The translations under genes were made by a program, and so were the position numbers. From Sphingomonadales bacterium Ga0077559 (GTDB lineage: Bacteria > Pseudomonadota > Alphaproteobacteria > Sphingomonadales > Sphingomonadaceae), in contig LNFK01000075.1 in assembly GCA_001464315.1 (NCBI GenBank), positions 62,001 to 126,000 on the forward strand: a DNA stretch of 64,000 bases. Direction: 5' to 3'. Below are positions 7,600 to 16,823 of the stretch, in pieces; position 1 is the stretch's first letter, and each line of letters starts with the position of its first letter. The notes under the pieces were generated by a model. That model was not told where the DNA came from. It saw only the letters and a program-made list of their open reading frames with translations, and did not search any database.

Positions 7600-8604
7600 T
7601 TAGCGCGCCATCAATCCATGCCGGATCAGGCTTTCGGCGACGATGGTTTCAATCAGCTGCTCCTGCGTCCAACCCATCAGCACCGCCGAGCGGCCATAGA
7701 CTTTTTGCGACCAGAGATTGCAGTTCAGATTGATTTCGAGCAGATTGACTTCGCCGGTCGCGTCATTGAAGCGGAATTCGAAGCGGCCATAGTCGAACGG
7801 CCTGAAAATCTCGGCCATTTTGAGCGTCAGCTCGCGGATTTGTGGCCATGCATCGCCGCCTTCGAACGGAACGAGTTCGTATTTCTGTTCGCGCTCGACC
7901 AGATCACGCTTTTCCCAATAGGTGCGCAAATGCGACGGATCGGCCTGTCGGAATAGCATTGGCGGCATGACATGCGGTTCGCCATTGATGGTAATCACCG
8001 GCACTTCGACATCGCTGCCGTTCATGAACGGCTCGACAATCGCGTCATGGCCCTCGGCATGGATGCCGTCGATGGCGGTCTTCACGCCCTCCCAGCCTGT
8101 TGCATCGCTTACGCCCCAGCTTGCCGATGAGGCATTGGGTTTGATTACATAGCGGTCGGCCTTTGGGCAGGCGTCTTCACGTACGGGCGCGCCGTTGCGA
8201 TAAATCGCCCAATCGCAAGTAGGAACGCCGCGTACACGGCCCTCAAGCTTGGTCAGATGCTTATCGTCGGACAGGCCGCGCAAGATCGGACTTGCTCCTA
8301 AAAACGGCAGGCCGAGCCGCGAACATAAAAGCGGCACGAGCATCTCGGAATTGAAAAACCCGCCCCGGTTCAACAGCGGAAAGACGAAATCGGCTCCGGG
8401 GTCGTTGAACAATATGTCATAACTGTTCGCGACCTTCAGATTGAGGCCAAGTCCTTCCAGGATTGTCCGTACCTCGTGGTGATAGACAGCATGATTGCCG
8501 TCTTCGCCATGCAGCGTGCCGTCGCCAAGCGCGTGCTTTGCCATAAACAATATCCGCACATCGCGTTTGGCTTGGTCGGAAATTTTCACTGGTGCCACGG
8601 TCAT
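7600..8604 (-). CDS. ATP-grasp family protein related to D-Ala-D-Ala ligases
   Basis: The 334-residue protein shows the ATP-grasp core. There is a nucleotide-binding strand with YVIKPNASSASWGVS (about residues 148-162), an adenine-contacting EPFMNGSDVEVPVI strand, and the metal-binding LLEINLNCN near the C-terminus. Family members couple a carboxylate to an amine (or thiol) through an acyl phosphate. Sequence features of true Ddl enzymes (their serine/lysine substrate loop) are not evident, so the substrate is unknown. A good Shine-Dalgarno (AAGGA) precedes the ATG at 8604. It is divergent from the PLP-dependent gene at 8669 across 64 bp, so the two may share a promoter region and a pathway. 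Confidence 0.75.
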   Translation of the reverse strand: MTVAPVKISDQAKRDVRILFMAKHALGDGTLHGEDGNHAVYHHEVRTILEGLGLNLKVANSYDILFNDPGADFVFPLLNRGGFFNSEMLVPLLCSRLGLPFLGASPILRGLSDDKHLTKLEGRVRGVPTCDWAIYRNGAPVREDACPKADRYVIKPNASSASWGVSDATGWEGVKTAIDGIHAEGHDAIVEPFMNGSDVEVPVITINGEPHVMPPMLFRQADPSHLRTYWEKRDLVEREQKYELVPFEGGDAWPQIRELTLKMAEIFRPFDYGRFEFRFNDATGEVNLLEINLNCNLWSQKVYGRSAVLMGWTQEQLIETIVAESLIRHGLMAR

Positions 8605-8668
8605 CGGCAGTATTCCTTGATATTATGGCCATGCCTGGCCTCGTAAGTCGGATGATGCGACGGACATA

Positions 8669-10216
8669 ATGCCATGCACAAATTTCGCAAATTCCAATTT
8701 GGCCGATGCGGCGCAAGCCATTATAGCCTTAGGTCTCCCATGGCCATCGAAAGTCGTGCATTTGTCGTCTGAACCCATCGCGCCTGTGGCGCAGCTTATG
8801 ACTCAAGGGGGCGACGCCCGCATCCTGCTTGATCCCGTCACCCGGTTGAATCGCTATCATAGCGGGCCCTATCCCCGCGACCTGATCGCCTTTGCCTCAT
8901 CGACCGCGAATGACCTGAGCGCAGATGCTATGGACTATCTGTCAGCACGCTTCGATGATCCGACGCAGTTGAATGATGGCTCGCATTATGCCGACTTTCT
9001 GGACAGCGCGCGCGGCCAGATCCGGGCGGCGTACGGTCTTTCAGCGACAACCGATATCGTCTTTGCGGCATCGGGGACCGATCTGGAATATGTCGCATTG
9101 CTGGCGGTCGCAGGGCGAAGTCCGGCGGGCATCTGCAATCTGTTACTCGGGTCCGACGAGGTTGGTTCGGGATGTATTCACAGTGCGGCTGGCAAATATT
9201 TTGCGAACGAAACCCCGCTTGGCCATGCCTGCGCACCTGGTGAGCCAGTGGCTGGGCTACCGCTCATCCATCTAGGCGACTTCCCGGTTCGTAACGACGC
9301 CGGGACAGCCTTTGGTAGCAACAGCATAGCCGGACAGATGACAGAGCGGGTCGAGGCCGCTCTTGCCGATGGCCAGCATCCGCTGATCCATGTCGTGCAT
9401 GGGTCGAAGACGGGTCTGGTATTGCCACATCTGGGCGAAATCGATGCGTTAATCGCACGTTTCGGCGACCGCGTATCTTTCGTTGTCGATGCTTGTCAGG
9501 CGCGTATTACCAGCGCTGCCATCGCCGACTATTTGACGCGCGGAATCGTTGTTTTTCTCACTGGATCGAAATTCATGGGCGGGCCTCCGTTCAGCGGATT
9601 TGCGCTGCTACCCGCCGGGATAGTCCGGTCGGCGGCGCCACTAGCGTCGGGAGTGAGGCATATTTTCCGCCGCGCCGAAATACCCTCAGAATGGGTAGGG
9701 CGCGAGATATTGTCCGATGAGGGTAATGCGGGACTCGCCCTTCGCATCGCGGCATCTTTGTTTGAACTTGAGCGTTTCCAGAGGCTCAGCATCGCCGATG
9801 TCAGCCGGGTTGTGACGGCGTTCGGTCATGCGACCGGCCGGCTGGCGGATAATCTCGGGATATCGAAGGTCGCGAGCGCAGCGCCCGGCGAAAGCGAATG
9901 GCCTTTAGAACATCCCATTGAAATGCAGACATTGGTGACGCTCGATCTCAGCCACGATGACAGCGGCACGCAGCAACGCGATCTGACCTTTGAAGACGCC
10001 ACACGCATACACAAAGCGCTGATCAACGACAGTGTGCGATTGGGGCAACCGGTGCGGTGCGTGCGATTGCAAGACGGCCAGTGGGGCGCGACGTTGCGCG
10101 TCGGATTGTCGATGCCGCAGGTTTGCAAATTTCATGCTCTGAATGACGCAGAGCTCACCGCCACACTCGATGAGCTGATCGGGGCAATTGAGGCGCGATT
10201 GGCGCCGTTGATTTAG
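8669..10216 (+). CDS. PLP-dependent fold-type I enzyme of unknown substrate
   Basis: The 515-residue protein has aminotransferase-like signatures. VVDACQ (about residues 275-280) carries the Asp that contacts the PLP ring nitrogen. [13 protein letters not shown] (about 300-312) carries the likely Schiff-base lysine. An [10 protein letters not shown] segment precedes them. It could be an aminotransferase, a lyase or a desulfurase-like enzyme; I do not recognise the exact family. The start is uncertain: 8669 gives the longest reading, while GTG at 8756 or ATG at 8798 are plausible. It overlaps the last bases of the convergent chemoreceptor gene. It is paired divergently with the ATP-grasp gene. 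Confidence 0.7.
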   Translation: MPCTNFANSNLADAAQAIIALGLPWPSKVVHLSSEPIAPVAQLMTQGGDARILLDPVTRLNRYHSGPYPRDLIAFASSTANDLSADAMDYLSARFDDPTQLNDGSHYADFLDSARGQIRAAYGLSATTDIVFAASGTDLEYVALLAVAGRSPAGICNLLLGSDEVGSGCIHSAAGKYFANETPLGHACAPGEPVAGLPLIHLGDFPVRNDAGTAFGSNSIAGQMTERVEAALADGQHPLIHVVHGSKTGLVLPHLGEIDALIARFGDRVSFVVDACQARITSAAIADYLTRGIVVFLTGSKFMGGPPFSGFALLPAGIVRSAAPLASGVRHIFRRAEIPSEWVGREILSDEGNAGLALRIAASLFELERFQRLSIADVSRVVTAFGHATGRLADNLGISKVASAAPGESEWPLEHPIEMQTLVTLDLSHDDSGTQQRDLTFEDATRIHKALINDSVRLGQPVRCVRLQDGQWGATLRVGLSMPQVCKFHALNDAELTATLDELIGAIEARLAPLI

Positions 10217-11859
10217 GCTGCGCGCAACCGGTCGAGGAAATTGCGGCTGGCTTCGCGTAGCGCGGTCGCACGGCTTTCAAGGCCGGTCATCACCTGCTGC
10301 ATTTCATCGGCGACCTCGCCGACCTGAACCGCCGCGACATTCACTTCCTTGCTGAATTCGCGAACATGCTCGGCATCTTGCGCGGCATGTTCGGCATGGC
10401 TGCTGATATCACGCGTAGCTGCCTGTTGCTGTGTGATCGCGACCGCTATATTATTCGCCCCCTGCTGCACCTGATTCATTTTGTGCGCGACCGAGCCAAC
10501 CATGCGCGCCGCATTGTCCATCTGGTCCTTGATCGTGGTCACGGTGTCGGTGACGGAACCAATCGCGCCATGCGTCTGGTTCGCGAGGCTTTTCACTTCC
10601 TGCGCAACGACCGCAAAACCACGCCCTGCTTCCCCCGCGCGCGCCGCCTCAATCGTGGCATTTAGCGCCAGCAAATTAGTCTTGCCCGCGACATCCTTGA
10701 TCATCGCGGCAATCTCGCCGACTTTCTCGGCTTCGCCCGCCAGATGCGCCATGACGCCACTGCCCTGCTTGCTGCTGTTTGTCGCAGCCTCAGAGGCGGC
10801 CACCTGATCATGCACTTGCCCTGAAATCGCATCGGAAGAATCGCTCAACTGCCGTGCAGCGGCCGCAACCATCTGGATTGCGCCGCTCATATTGGATGCC
10901 ATATCCGCCATGGCGTCAGTACGTTCCCGGGTTTGCGTGCCGATCGCAGCCAATTGCTGCGAAGATTCCCCCACTGCGCGTACTGCTGATTCCATCACAT
11001 CAATGATTGCGTGGACAGAATGTTCGAATTCGCTGGCGAGGGCCGCCATTGCCTGACGTTGTTCCTGATCCGCGAGCGCACGTTCTTCATTGCGCGCCGC
11101 ATTGGTGTTGCGCCGTTCGGCCTCCAATGCTTCCAGTCGCTCCTGCTCGGCGGCGAAAAACTTTTCCTGTGTGCGCGCAAATATCTGCGCGTTGTCGAGC
11201 GACTGCATGAACGATCGCCATTGCATCATCGCGATGCGGTGCAACGATACCCCGAACAGCGCAATGCCAGCGTAGAAATACCAAGGCATCGTCATTCCCG
11301 AATAGGTCGCTGCGATAGAACCACCGATAGTGAGGATTACAAGCCACATCAGCATCGCGGCGGGCAAGCAAAGATAAATCAATGCACCGATGGCAATCAT
11401 GCCGAAAGTCATAGCGCTGGCGACAACGAGCCCGATATCCTGATGGTAAGCCCATATATCAGCAAGTAGCAGCACCCAGCTGAAGGCTTCGATCGATACC
11501 TGAAGCACAAACAAACGGCGCAAGAACAAAAGATACCGGCCATCGGGGTCAGCCTCGGCCACATACTTCTTGACTCGGACATGCACACGGTAGCCGACAA
11601 TCGCGGCAATTGTGTAAAGTGGGGCACTATAGGGAGCAAATTGGGGGGTTGCGCCGCCAAGCCACAAAATTGCCAGAGCGGGCCACATGGTTAGCAGGCC
11701 CGAAATAAACACCGCAGCATGCGACTGCCCGGCGGCGCGCAATTGCGCAACCATAAGATCGCGATTCTCAACCTGTGCGGAACGATGCAGTATCGCCCAT
11801 TCACCTTTCAGATCGGTGAAAAAGGCAAGCATGTCCTTCAAATGGCGTAATTCGCTCAT
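10213..11859 (-). CDS. Methyl-accepting chemotaxis protein with six-TM sensor
   Basis: The 548-residue protein has a hydrophobic N-terminal half with about six membrane segments (residues 50-215), instead of the usual two that flank a periplasmic ligand domain. It then has a coiled-coil signalling domain. The conserved tip sits near residues 390-430 ([20 protein letters not shown], then [15 protein letters not shown]), where CheA and CheW bind. No CheR-binding pentapeptide is seen at the C-terminus, and no che genes are adjacent. It is therefore an orphan receptor that probably senses a membrane-associated or cytoplasmic cue. A CtrA-like site lies 50 bp upstream. Confidence 0.88.
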   Translation of the reverse strand: MSELRHLKDMLAFFTDLKGEWAILHRSAQVENRDLMVAQLRAAGQSHAAVFISGLLTMWPALAILWLGGATPQFAPYSAPLYTIAAIVGYRVHVRVKKYVAEADPDGRYLLFLRRLFVLQVSIEAFSWVLLLADIWAYHQDIGLVVASAMTFGMIAIGALIYLCLPAAMLMWLVILTIGGSIAATYSGMTMPWYFYAGIALFGVSLHRIAMMQWRSFMQSLDNAQIFARTQEKFFAAEQERLEALEAERRNTNAARNEERALADQEQRQAMAALASEFEHSVHAIIDVMESAVRAVGESSQQLAAIGTQTRERTDAMADMASNMSGAIQMVAAAARQLSDSSDAISGQVHDQVAASEAATNSSKQGSGVMAHLAGEAEKVGEIAAMIKDVAGKTNLLALNATIEAARAGEAGRGFAVVAQEVKSLANQTHGAIGSVTDTVTTIKDQMDNAARMVGSVAHKMNQVQQGANNIAVAITQQQAATRDISSHAEHAAQDAEHVREFSKEVNVAAVQVGEVADEMQQVMTGLESRATALREASRNFLDRLRAA

Positions 11860-11908
11860 GCGCTAGTCCGATGGCAGTTACTTTACCGTCGGGCCTAGAC
11901 GAAAAAGG

Positions 11909-11924
11909 TAAATCAGCCGTTAAC
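11909..11924 (-). promoter_or_regulatory. CtrA-like site upstream of the chemoreceptor gene
   Basis: On the minus strand the site reads GTTAA-N7-TTTAC. One half (TTAA) is perfect and the other has a single change from TTAA. It lies 50 bp upstream of the chemoreceptor start at 11859. CtrA commonly drives motility and chemotaxis genes in alphaproteobacteria, so the location fits, but the match is imperfect. Confidence 0.35.
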
Positions 11925-11937
11925 CATGTCCAGCAGG

Positions 11938-12819
11938 CTATTTGGCCTTTATAAAGTCGGTCACGTCCGCCAGCACGGGCGCCTTGCTTCGGTAAGGCCG
12001 CGAAATCGCCATGACGATATCGGCATGGTCGATGCCCGCATAGATTTTCAGTTCGGACTTGCCGCCTAGATTGTCCATTTTAGCCTGAAGCGATGTGCTG
12101 TTGCGTGGTTTGACCACGGTGTCGGCATCACCGGTCAGCAACAGCAAAGGTGGCGCGTCGGCGCGGGCGTAAGTGATCGGCTGAGTCTCGGTGAGGTCAG
12201 GCCACCCGCCCAGTGCGATTTTGGATGAATCGGTGGTGAGCGGCAGGAAATCATAGCCCCCGGCCAGCCCAATCGCGCCCTTGATGATCGAAGGTTCGAG
12301 ACCCTTGACCGCCAGCCATTGCTTGTCGAGCGCGGTCATCATTATGATATGCGCGCCCGCGCTGTGGCCCATGATGAAAAGCTTTTCGGGGTCACCTTGA
12401 TATTTGCTTATATTGGCATGGACCCATGCGACGGACGAAGCGGCATCCTCGACAAACGCAGGAAAGCGGTGCTTTGGCGTTTTGCGATAATCGGCAATGA
12501 CGGTGACGATGCCGCGCGCGGCAAAAGCGCGGCCCAGAAAGCCGTAGCCATCACGTTCGCCATCGCGCCATGCGCCGCCGTGGTAGAATACCAGCACGGG
12601 ATAGGCTGTACCGGCCTTGCCTTCGGGCACATAAACATCAAGTTTTTGGCGCGCATCATCTCCGTAGGCGATGGCGACGGTTGGCGCCTTGCTGTGTTCG
12701 GCAGTTCCCGGTGCAACGCGGTCAACAAAATCGAGTTTTTGCGGATCGGTTTTCATCCAAAACCAGCCACCAACGGCTAAGATGATGACGAGCAGGCTGA
12801 GCAGAAAATATTTGATCAT
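11938..12819 (-). CDS. Membrane-anchored alpha/beta-hydrolase (esterase/lipase-like)
   Basis: The 293-residue protein has an N-terminal hydrophobic anchor or signal (MIKYFLLSLLVIILAVGGWF) and an alpha/beta-hydrolase fold. The oxyanion-hole HGGAW motif is followed by the nucleophile elbow GHSAGAH, a likely acid near LLTGDADTVV and a catalytic His in AGIDHADIV. This matches the carboxylesterase family of HGG-type hydrolases (BD-FAE like); the substrate is unknown. I choose the ATG at 12819, because the longer GTG reading from 12852 adds residues before the signal and runs toward the rpsI terminator. Confidence 0.82.
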   Translation of the reverse strand: MIKYFLLSLLVIILAVGGWFWMKTDPQKLDFVDRVAPGTAEHSKAPTVAIAYGDDARQKLDVYVPEGKAGTAYPVLVFYHGGAWRDGERDGYGFLGRAFAARGIVTVIADYRKTPKHRFPAFVEDAASSVAWVHANISKYQGDPEKLFIMGHSAGAHIIMMTALDKQWLAVKGLEPSIIKGAIGLAGGYDFLPLTTDSSKIALGGWPDLTETQPITYARADAPPLLLLTGDADTVVKPRNSTSLQAKMDNLGGKSELKIYAGIDHADIVMAISRPYRSKAPVLADVTDFIKAK

Positions 12820-12856
12820 CCGCAATGTCTGCCCGCCAACAGCCTGCAGCACAACG

Positions 12857-12884
12857 AAAAAAGGCGGCTCCCGTCGGAGCCGCC
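12857..12884 (-). terminator. Rho-independent terminator of the rplM-rpsI operon
   Basis: A perfect 9-bp stem (GGCGGCTCC / GGAGCCGCC) with a 4-nt loop. It is followed on the minus strand by TTTTTT (the A-run at 12857-12862). It lies about 50 nt after the rpsI stop. Confidence 0.88.
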
Positions 12885-12931
12885 CTTCCCTAGCAGGCCG
12901 AAAGGGTAAACCCTCTCGTTCCTGTAACTTT

Positions 12932-13429
12932 TTAACGCTTCGAGAACTGGAAGCTCTTGCGCGCCTTGGCCTTGCCGTATTTCTTACGCTCGACGACGCG
13001 GCTGTCGCGGGTCAGGAAGCCTTCGGCCTTGACCGCGCTACGCAGCAGTGGTTCATATTTCGAAAGCGCCTGCGCGATGCCATGCTTGACCGCGCCAGCC
13101 TGGCCCGAAAGACCGCCACCCTTGACGGTGATCATCACGTCATACTGGCCAACGCGTTCGGTAACGCCGAACGGCTGGTTGATGACAAGGCGAAGCGAGG
13201 GACGCGCGAAATAGACTTCCTGATCGCGGCCGTTGACGACGATCTTGCCAGTGCCCGGCTTCAGCCAGACGCGGGCAACCGCGTCCTTGCGGCGGCCGGT
13301 CGCATAGGCGCGGCCCTGCGCATCGAGTTCCTGTTCGCGGATAACCGCAGAGATCTGCGATCCAGCTGGTACCGACGTTTCGGCGCCCAATGTTTCGAGA
13401 TCAGCGAGTGTGTTGGCAGTTTCGGACAT
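12932..13429 (-). CDS. rpsI: 30S ribosomal protein S9
   Basis: The 165-residue protein has the S9 core from [15 protein letters not shown] to the conserved basic tail [19 protein letters not shown]. The last lysine-arginine pair reaches the P-site tRNA in the ribosome. The N-terminal 38 residues are an extension common in sphingomonads. The start overlaps the rplM stop by one base (TAATG), which indicates translational coupling. The gene ends before a strong terminator. Confidence 0.97.
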   Translation of the reverse strand: MSETANTLADLETLGAETSVPAGSQISAVIREQELDAQGRAYATGRRKDAVARVWLKPGTGKIVVNGRDQEVYFARPSLRLVINQPFGVTERVGQYDVMITVKGGGLSGQAGAVKHGIAQALSKYEPLLRSAVKAEGFLTRDSRVVERKKYGKAKARKSFQFSKR

Positions 13430-13908
13430 TATGCACCCACCTTGTTCTTGCGGTTCATGGAAGCGACATCGAGCGTTGTTGGCTGCTGGCCGTCATGCGG
13501 ATGCTCGGTGCCGTTATAGAGGTGAAGCGCGCGCATCTGCGCACGGCCCAAAGGACCACGGGGGACCATGCGCTCAACTGCCTTTTCAAGCACGCGCTCA
13601 GGGAATTTGCCTTCGAGGATCTTGCCAGCGGTAACCGCCTTGATGCCACCGATATAACCGGTGTGGCGATAATAGACCTTGTCGGTAAGCTTCTTGCCGG
13701 TGAACTTCACCTTGTCGGCGTTGATGACGACAACATGGTCGCCGCAATCAACGTGCGGGGTGTAGCTTGGCTTGGTCTTGCCGCGCAGGATGTTGGCGAT
13801 GATGCTAGCAACGCGGCCAACGACCAGGCCTTCTGCATCAATGAGGATCCACGATTTCTCAACGTCCTGCGGACGGATCGATTTCGTAACTCTGGATAGC
13901 GTTTTCAT
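13429..13908 (-). CDS. rplM: 50S ribosomal protein L13
   Basis: The 159-residue protein contains the L13 hallmarks [33 protein letters not shown] and [20 protein letters not shown]. It is an early assembly protein of the 50S subunit. I start at the ATG at 13908 ([20 protein letters not shown]), as in related alphaproteobacteria. The in-frame reading to 13998 adds an unrelated stretch that is more likely 5' leader. It is the first gene of the two-gene rplM-rpsI operon. Confidence 0.96.
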   Translation of the reverse strand: MKTLSRVTKSIRPQDVEKSWILIDAEGLVVGRVASIIANILRGKTKPSYTPHVDCGDHVVVINADKVKFTGKKLTDKVYYRHTGYIGGIKAVTAGKILEGKFPERVLEKAVERMVPRGPLGRAQMRALHLYNGTEHPHDGQQPTTLDVASMNRKNKVGA

Positions 13909-14178
13909 CGCTAATCGAACCTTTCGAATTTGGATAGTTGTGCAGAATCGTTGAAGGTCCCGCACGCGAAGTGGCGCTAATGACGATGAAGTCGCCAATA
14001 GTCAAGCAAAAGCGCGGGTTTTACGGAGGGTATAATAATACCGTTAAGGTTTTTACTGGGTATCGTGCGCCGCATCAGGCGTCGCCCGAGGCCCTACATG
14101 CTAACCTGTGCTTTATGTATAGGCGAAATTCGCAGCGTGAATGCCGGTTTCCGGCAACATTGCGGACTCAAGCTGCCT
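13909..14178. other. Intergenic leader upstream of rplM (no gene seen)
   Basis: These 270 bp separate the rplM start from the end of the accessory gene at 14179. They should hold the rplM promoter and 5' leader. A short hairpin TGCCGG-TTT-CCGGCA (14142-14156) lies just past the upstream gene and may weakly terminate it, although it lacks a T-run. No RNA gene was recognised. Confidence 0.4.
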
Positions 14179-14736
14179 TCATCCCGCTACGTCAAACGCT
14201 CGGCGCAGCACTCGCAAAATTTCCTCGTCGATATCATCCACGTTTTTGAGCGAAACAGCATATTGGCACATGCCACCGGGCTTCTGCGGGATTATTCGGC
14301 TGCTTGCAGCCTCATCCTTGAGGTTGATTCCGAGTTCAGATGAGCCGAGGTTTTTTGGGCCAAGCATCGCAAACTGCTTCTTTCTCCGAAGGGCTATATA
14401 TGCCTTCTTTGGAGATTGCTCGAACTCGCCCCAAAGACTGATAGCGGCAATCAGCGCGTCATGGATGCCGCGCAAATGTTCTTTTTTGCCTGCATAAATC
14501 GCATCCAGCGGATCATCGGCGGTCGGGGTCTCGGAAGTAACTGCCTTTACTGCATGCGCGAGCGCATTTGCGTCTCCATAGCCCAGACCGAATTTCTCCA
14601 TGACCCAAGTTCGGACCTCGCCGTGGCTTACCTTGCCGGAAGCGCCAATTTGATCGTACAACGCCGACAATTTCTGCCCGGTCTTGATCTCGATATTGTG
14701 TAACTGCGTGGCTTTCGCCTTTTCCAAATCTGCCAT
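14179..14736 (-). CDS. DUF4287 / DUF5655 domain protein
   Basis: The 185-residue cytoplasmic protein has two parts. Residues 1-65 match DUF4287 (LHNIEIKTGQKLSALYDQIG, then HGEVRTWVMEKFGLGYGDAN). The remainder matches DUF5655 (IHDALIAAISLWGEFEQSPK, KKQFAMLGPKN), a domain of unknown function also seen in transport- or restriction-associated proteins. No catalytic motif is clear. It sits, with the next ORF, between ribosomal genes and cutA, and its base composition is somewhat lower in GC than its neighbours, consistent with later acquisition. Confidence 0.75.
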   Translation of the reverse strand: MADLEKAKATQLHNIEIKTGQKLSALYDQIGASGKVSHGEVRTWVMEKFGLGYGDANALAHAVKAVTSETPTADDPLDAIYAGKKEHLRGIHDALIAAISLWGEFEQSPKKAYIALRRKKQFAMLGPKNLGSSELGINLKDEAASSRIIPQKPGGMCQYAVSLKNVDDIDEEILRVLRRAFDVAG

Positions 14737-14817
14737 GGCGCCTCCACTCTCCGTAAAAATGATACTGCCTCATTTGGGCAGAAAGTGCAATGTCCCCTTC
14801 CTACGACATTGCGGTCG

Positions 14818-15252
14818 TCAGCCCAACCGATTGGGTGTCGGATCACCTCTGTCAGCGATCATATGCTGGCGGGCTTCGCCCAAACATTGTGCGTAAACTG
14901 TGGCTACATCATCTCTGGCGCGAGAAGTTTGTTCGGCAACCAAGTCAAGCAGGTCATCGTCGCTTCGCAAAGCGATCTCGCCTACTAACGACCCTTCATC
15001 GACACCAAGCTTTCGAGAAAAAAGGCGCGTCGAACGGACACGCTGCCGGAATTCGAAGTCCATGAGCCGCCCAGACTCGACCTCTTCCTTCTTGCGCATC
15101 GCCCTGCCCAAGTCCCAAACCATGAAGGGAATATAGTTAGATTCTTCGGAGCCTAAACTAAAAGTCGCCCAGCGACTATTCTCGCCATTGAAGTGGAGCA
15201 GTTGCGACAGCTTGCATTGGAGGACTGCCGCTGCCAGATCGATCACTGGCAT
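14818..15252 (-). CDS. Hypothetical protein
   Basis: I do not recognise this protein of about 144 residues. It starts MPVIDLAAAVLQCKLSQLLH, contains LGSEESNYIPFMVWDLGRAM, and ends in a charged helical region (SDDDLLDLVAEQTSRARDDV). There is no signal peptide or membrane segment. The start at 15252 is chosen because the longer reading runs into cutA; a further alternative start inside the frame cannot be excluded. It lies 81 bp upstream of the DUF4287 gene on the same strand, so the two may be a transferred pair. Confidence 0.5.
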   Translation of the reverse strand: MPVIDLAAAVLQCKLSQLLHFNGENSRWATFSLGSEESNYIPFMVWDLGRAMRKKEEVESGRLMDFEFRQRVRSTRLFSRKLGVDEGSLVGEIALRSDDDLLDLVAEQTSRARDDVATVYAQCLGEARQHMIADRGDPTPNRLG

Positions 15253-15286
15253 CGCCGACTGCCGGGCAACTTTTTGAAAACCTAAT

Positions 15287-15610
15287 TCAGGCTGTCTCGG
15301 ACGCCACCCATTCGGCAAATGGCTGATAGGCGGATTCAGTCGACAGCTGGACAATTGCAGGCACGTCATAACGGTGAAGCGCGGAGATGCGCTTTATAGC
15401 CGCGTCGGCCTTGGCCGGGCTGGTTTTGAAGATCACCGGATGCTCTTCCTTGGCCTCGATCTCGCCTTCCCAGCGGAAATGCGAAATCACCATCGGCAAC
15501 CGGTTGGCACAGGCGATCAGGCGTTCTTGTAGCAGCCGACGGCACACATCATGCCCCTCGCCTGCTGTTGGAAACACCGCGTAGATCAGTGCAACCTCAT
15601 TTTTGGGCAT
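15287..15610 (-). CDS. cutA: CutA-type divalent-cation tolerance protein
   Basis: The 107-residue protein has the CutA1 pattern: LIYAVFPTAGEGHDVCRRLL, LIACANRLPMVISHFRWEGE, EEHPVIFKTSPAKADAAIKR and a final YDVPAIVQL segment. CutA forms PII-like trimers in the cytoplasm and has been linked to copper tolerance, but its biochemical role remains unsettled. The start at 15610 (MPKNEVALIYAV) overlaps the end of the upstream heme A synthase gene by 14 bp, which suggests cotranscription. Confidence 0.92.
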   Translation of the reverse strand: MPKNEVALIYAVFPTAGEGHDVCRRLLQERLIACANRLPMVISHFRWEGEIEAKEEHPVIFKTSPAKADAAIKRISALHRYDVPAIVQLSTESAYQPFAEWVASETA

Positions 15611-16718
15611 GCGCGAGATCCTTCTGGTGCCCGAGCACGTGCGCGCCCCAGACCGTTGCCGCGACCAGCAACGCGCCAACCGCCTGATGAGATACAGCTA
15701 GAACGATGTTAACCCCGGTCATCACCGTGGCGATGCCGAGTAGGATCTGCACGCCGAATGCGCTGTGGATGGCGAGTGATGCAGGCCGTACCCCTGCCTG
15801 TCTGGTCCGACGGGAAAGCATGACCAAGGCTATTACCGCAACCCATGCCCACCAACGGTGCACAAAATGGGTTAAGAACGGGTCGTTGACGAGCGCGTAT
15901 AATGCGCCCTTAGAAGCGTCGATTCCGTCCGGCACCAACCGATCATTCATCAAGGGCCAACTATTTGAAACATAACCCGCATTCAGCCCCGCGACCCACG
16001 CCCCGAACAGCAATTGGATGAATAAGACGAGCAACACCGCGAGCGAAAATCCGGTAAGCTTTGCCGGCTTTGCCTGTTCGTTACGGCTGAGCATCTTCAG
16101 ATCGAGCGCGGTCCAGACGAGGCCGCCGAGAATGAACAGCGCCGTAAGCAAATGCACTGCCAGCCGGTAATGGCTGACATCGGTACGCGCCGAAAGGCCC
16201 GATGACACCATCCACCAGCCAATTGTGCCTTGCAGCCCGCCAAGCGCCATCAACGCCAGCAAACGCGGCTTATACCCCGCCGGAATCGCCTGCTTCACCC
16301 AGAACCAAGCCAGCGGCAAAGCAAACGCGACGCCGACCACACGACCCAGCAAGCGGTGCACCCATTCCCAGAAATAAATGAACTTAAACTCAGCCAGCGT
16401 CATGCCAGCCGGTCCATTGATCTGCGTATATTCCGGAATTTGTTTATATTTCTCGAACTCCGAGACCCAGACAGCCTCGCTCAGCGGAGGGATGGCGCCG
16501 GTAATCGGCTTCCATTCGGTAATCGACAGCCCCGATTCAGTGAGCCGTGTAATCCCGCCGACAACGACCATAGCGAAGACGAGGGCCGCGATAAACATCA
16601 ACCAGCTGATCAACGCTTCAGGCCGGGTGACGGCCGTCAATGGTCGTTGCTGGGAAGTCAGTGCGATATCCATATCCCGCGATATGCGCGGGGTTGCAGC
16701 CGCTGGCAAGTTTAACAT
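15597..16718 (-). CDS. ctaA: Heme A synthase (CtaA/COX15 type 2)
   Basis: This integral membrane protein of about 373 residues has eight predicted helices and the COX15 motifs VVGGITRLTESGLSITEWKP, FIYFWEWVHRLLGRVVGVAF and the second-half histidines in HFVHRWWAW and VSHQAVGALL. It oxidises the heme O methyl group to make heme A for aa3-type cytochrome oxidase. It is a long proteobacterial-mitochondrial form without the cysteine pair of Bacillus CtaA. The start is uncertain between 16718 and the ATG at 16673 (MDIALTSQQ). The cytochrome oxidase genes are not nearby. Confidence 0.93.
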   Translation of the reverse strand: MLNLPAAATPRISRDMDIALTSQQRPLTAVTRPEALISWLMFIAALVFAMVVVGGITRLTESGLSITEWKPITGAIPPLSEAVWVSEFEKYKQIPEYTQINGPAGMTLAEFKFIYFWEWVHRLLGRVVGVAFALPLAWFWVKQAIPAGYKPRLLALMALGGLQGTIGWWMVSSGLSARTDVSHYRLAVHLLTALFILGGLVWTALDLKMLSRNEQAKPAKLTGFSLAVLLVLFIQLLFGAWVAGLNAGYVSNSWPLMNDRLVPDGIDASKGALYALVNDPFLTHFVHRWWAWVAVIALVMLSRRTRQAGVRPASLAIHSAFGVQILLGIATVMTGVNIVLAVSHQAVGALLVAATVWGAHVLGHQKDLAHAQK

Positions 16719-16823
16719 GGCGTTGTCGTGTTGCTAATCGGGATGCCGCAGTTGCAAGAAATTCAGCCTATCGGAAATCCGTCGACCAAATTTCGAACGC
16801 AAGAATTGGGATGCCATCATGAA

